Positions 63,398 through 64,000 of a stretch of 64,000 nucleotides of DNA are shown in pieces; position 1 is the stretch's first letter; the number at the start of each line of letters is the position of its first letter. The notes beneath the pieces were generated by a model. The model made no database searches. It saw only the letters and a list, made by a program, of their open reading frames with translations, and was not told the origin of the DNA. Both the position numbers and the translations under genes were made by a program. The stretch comes from Ceratodon purpureus. Its lineage: Eukaryota; Streptophyta; Bryopsida; Pseudoditrichales; Ditrichaceae. The stretch lies in the NCBI GenBank assembly GCA_014871385.1, contig CM026431.1, positions 62,001-126,000 of the forward strand, read 5' to 3'.

Positions 63398-64000
63398 CCT
63401 TCTATTTCCGTGGTACTTGGATGGTCTGCTTGAAGGGCTTCAAGAGTAAACATCATTTGTTTTTTCAATTGTTCAATTTGATATCTTGAGTTTTTGTTAG
63501 ATTCTGCTTGTACCTTGTCTGCATATGTTCTTGCTTCGATTACTATCTCCTCCTTGAGTGTGCTCATCTCCTTCCGAATCTCATCCATTGTTGTTGTTGT
63601 GCCTTTGGAAACCGCATCTTCTACCATCTTGTGAAGATCCGCCTTGGAATAACCACTAGACGGTCCATTTTCGAGGGCTTTAATGGTATTTGCTAAGGCG
63701 GTATTGACATCTGCAAACCCTAATCTTACCAATTCAGCACTTGATGGTGCACTAACTCCATCCAAACTTTTGGGGTGTGGTGCAAATTCTACCCATTTAT
63801 TGAGTATTTTTGCACTTTGTTTGACATGCTTCTTGTAAACTGTAGCATTTAGGCATTGTACATTACAAGTGCCTACATGCTTTCCTTTTTCTAGGCGGAA
63901 AAAGGTACTTACAACATTGCCAACCCCCATATATGACTTGATTCCCTCTTCCAACATCTCAATGGACTTGGTCTTATTGAGATTTTTGGCAATGAGGACA
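63376..64000 (-). CDS. LINE ORF1-like protein, 5' end beyond the window
   Basis: Minus-strand frame open to the window edge; the first in-window ATG is at 63957, but coding sense continues upstream (AKNLNKTKSIEMLEEGIK). Sequence includes FFRLEKGKHVGTCNVQCLNA and NKWVEFAPHPKSLDGVSAP. The 3' part is helical and coiled-coil-like (MDEIRKEMSTLKEEIVIEAR then TYADKVQ; YQIEQLKKQMMFTLEALQAD). The stop at 63376 overlaps the start of the next LINE frame. LINE ORF1 proteins bind RNA and often trimerise by coiled coils, which fits the position and form, but I recognise no named domain. Confidence 0.55.
   Translation of the reverse strand, partial: VLIAKNLNKTKSIEMLEEGIKSYMGVGNVVSTFFRLEKGKHVGTCNVQCLNATVYKKHVKQSAKILNKWVEFAPHPKSLDGVSAPSSAELVRLGFADVNTALANTIKALENGPSSGYSKADLHKMVEDAVSKGTTTTMDEIRKEMSTLKEEIVIEARTYADKVQAESNKNSRYQIEQLKKQMMFTLEALQADHPSTTEIEGCMDLTN

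Larger units (their letters stand above)
42241..64000 (-). mobile_element. APE-type LINE with 2A-like motif, RT and RNase H, split by an LTR element
   Basis: Reading the minus strand from beyond 64000 down to 42241, the order is: ORF1, basic hexapeptide repeat, 2A-like motif, endonuclease, reverse transcriptase, zinc-knuckle/RNase H, then an A-rich tail. Subtracting the nested LTR element (45643-58411 plus one 5-bp duplication) leaves about 9.0 kb in the window, and the 5' end is not included. The RNase H C-terminal to RT and the APE endonuclease are features of I/R1/LOA-type groups; the exact clade is not decidable by eye. Inactivating changes seen: TAA at 60432-60434, TGA at 44584-44586, a frame change near 45160-45220, and frame changes near 62003-62059. 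Confidence 0.88.

Overview
The window is eukaryotic nuclear DNA that reads as a land plant. It carries spliced genes with plant-style GT-AG introns, a plant ferric reductase oxidase (FRO), a plant-type AGD5/NEVERSHED ArfGAP, pyrimidine-rich 5' leaders and AAACCCTAA telo-box motifs. A WASH-complex gene points away from flowering plants, which to my knowledge lack that complex. A bryophyte, lycophyte or fern is my best guess, but this is inference.

Layout. Positions 1-4146 are intergenic with a TTAA-flanked DNA-transposon remnant. A six-exon FRO gene lies at 4147-7809 (+). Positions 7810-11078 hold three terminal-inverted-repeat structures, one nested in another. An approximately 20-exon gene for WASH complex subunit 4 (SWIP/strumpellin partner) runs 20484-11079 (-). 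Its start faces the start of an 11-exon ArfGAP gene (23721-28346, +). The 3.2 kb between them holds a dense cluster of unrelated microsatellites and a 1.0 kb TTAA-flanked element with perfect 17-bp terminal repeats. From 28.3 to 42.2 kb the sequence is AT-rich and essentially gene-free. It contains several MITE-like elements, a tiny 5'-truncated LINE with a 14-bp target duplication, a C-rich (G4-prone) block, tRNA-derived SINE-like pieces and one decayed coding fragment.

The last 22 kb is a nested retrotransposon pair. An old APE-type LINE on the minus strand runs from its A-rich tail at 42241 past the window end. It has ORF1, a basic hexapeptide-repeat segment, a 2A-like ribosome-skipping motif, endonuclease, reverse transcriptase and RNase H. 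It is interrupted within its RT region by a 12.77 kb Ty3/gypsy LTR retrotransposon (45643-58411, +). The LTRs appear identical at 437 bp each, the target duplication is CTTTA, and one intact reading frame of about 3519 codons is present, so insertion was very recent. The gypsy element is remarkable for a roughly 1290-residue in-frame extension after the integrase, a 13-bp polypurine motif present four times, and about 30 copies of AGCCGAC spread through the LTRs and all three reading frames.

The cellular genes are not an operon. FRO is a membrane metal reductase, while the WASH subunit and the ArfGAP both act in endosome/TGN membrane traffic and share a divergent promoter interval. Exon borders were placed by eye from splice signals, frame continuity and family similarity.
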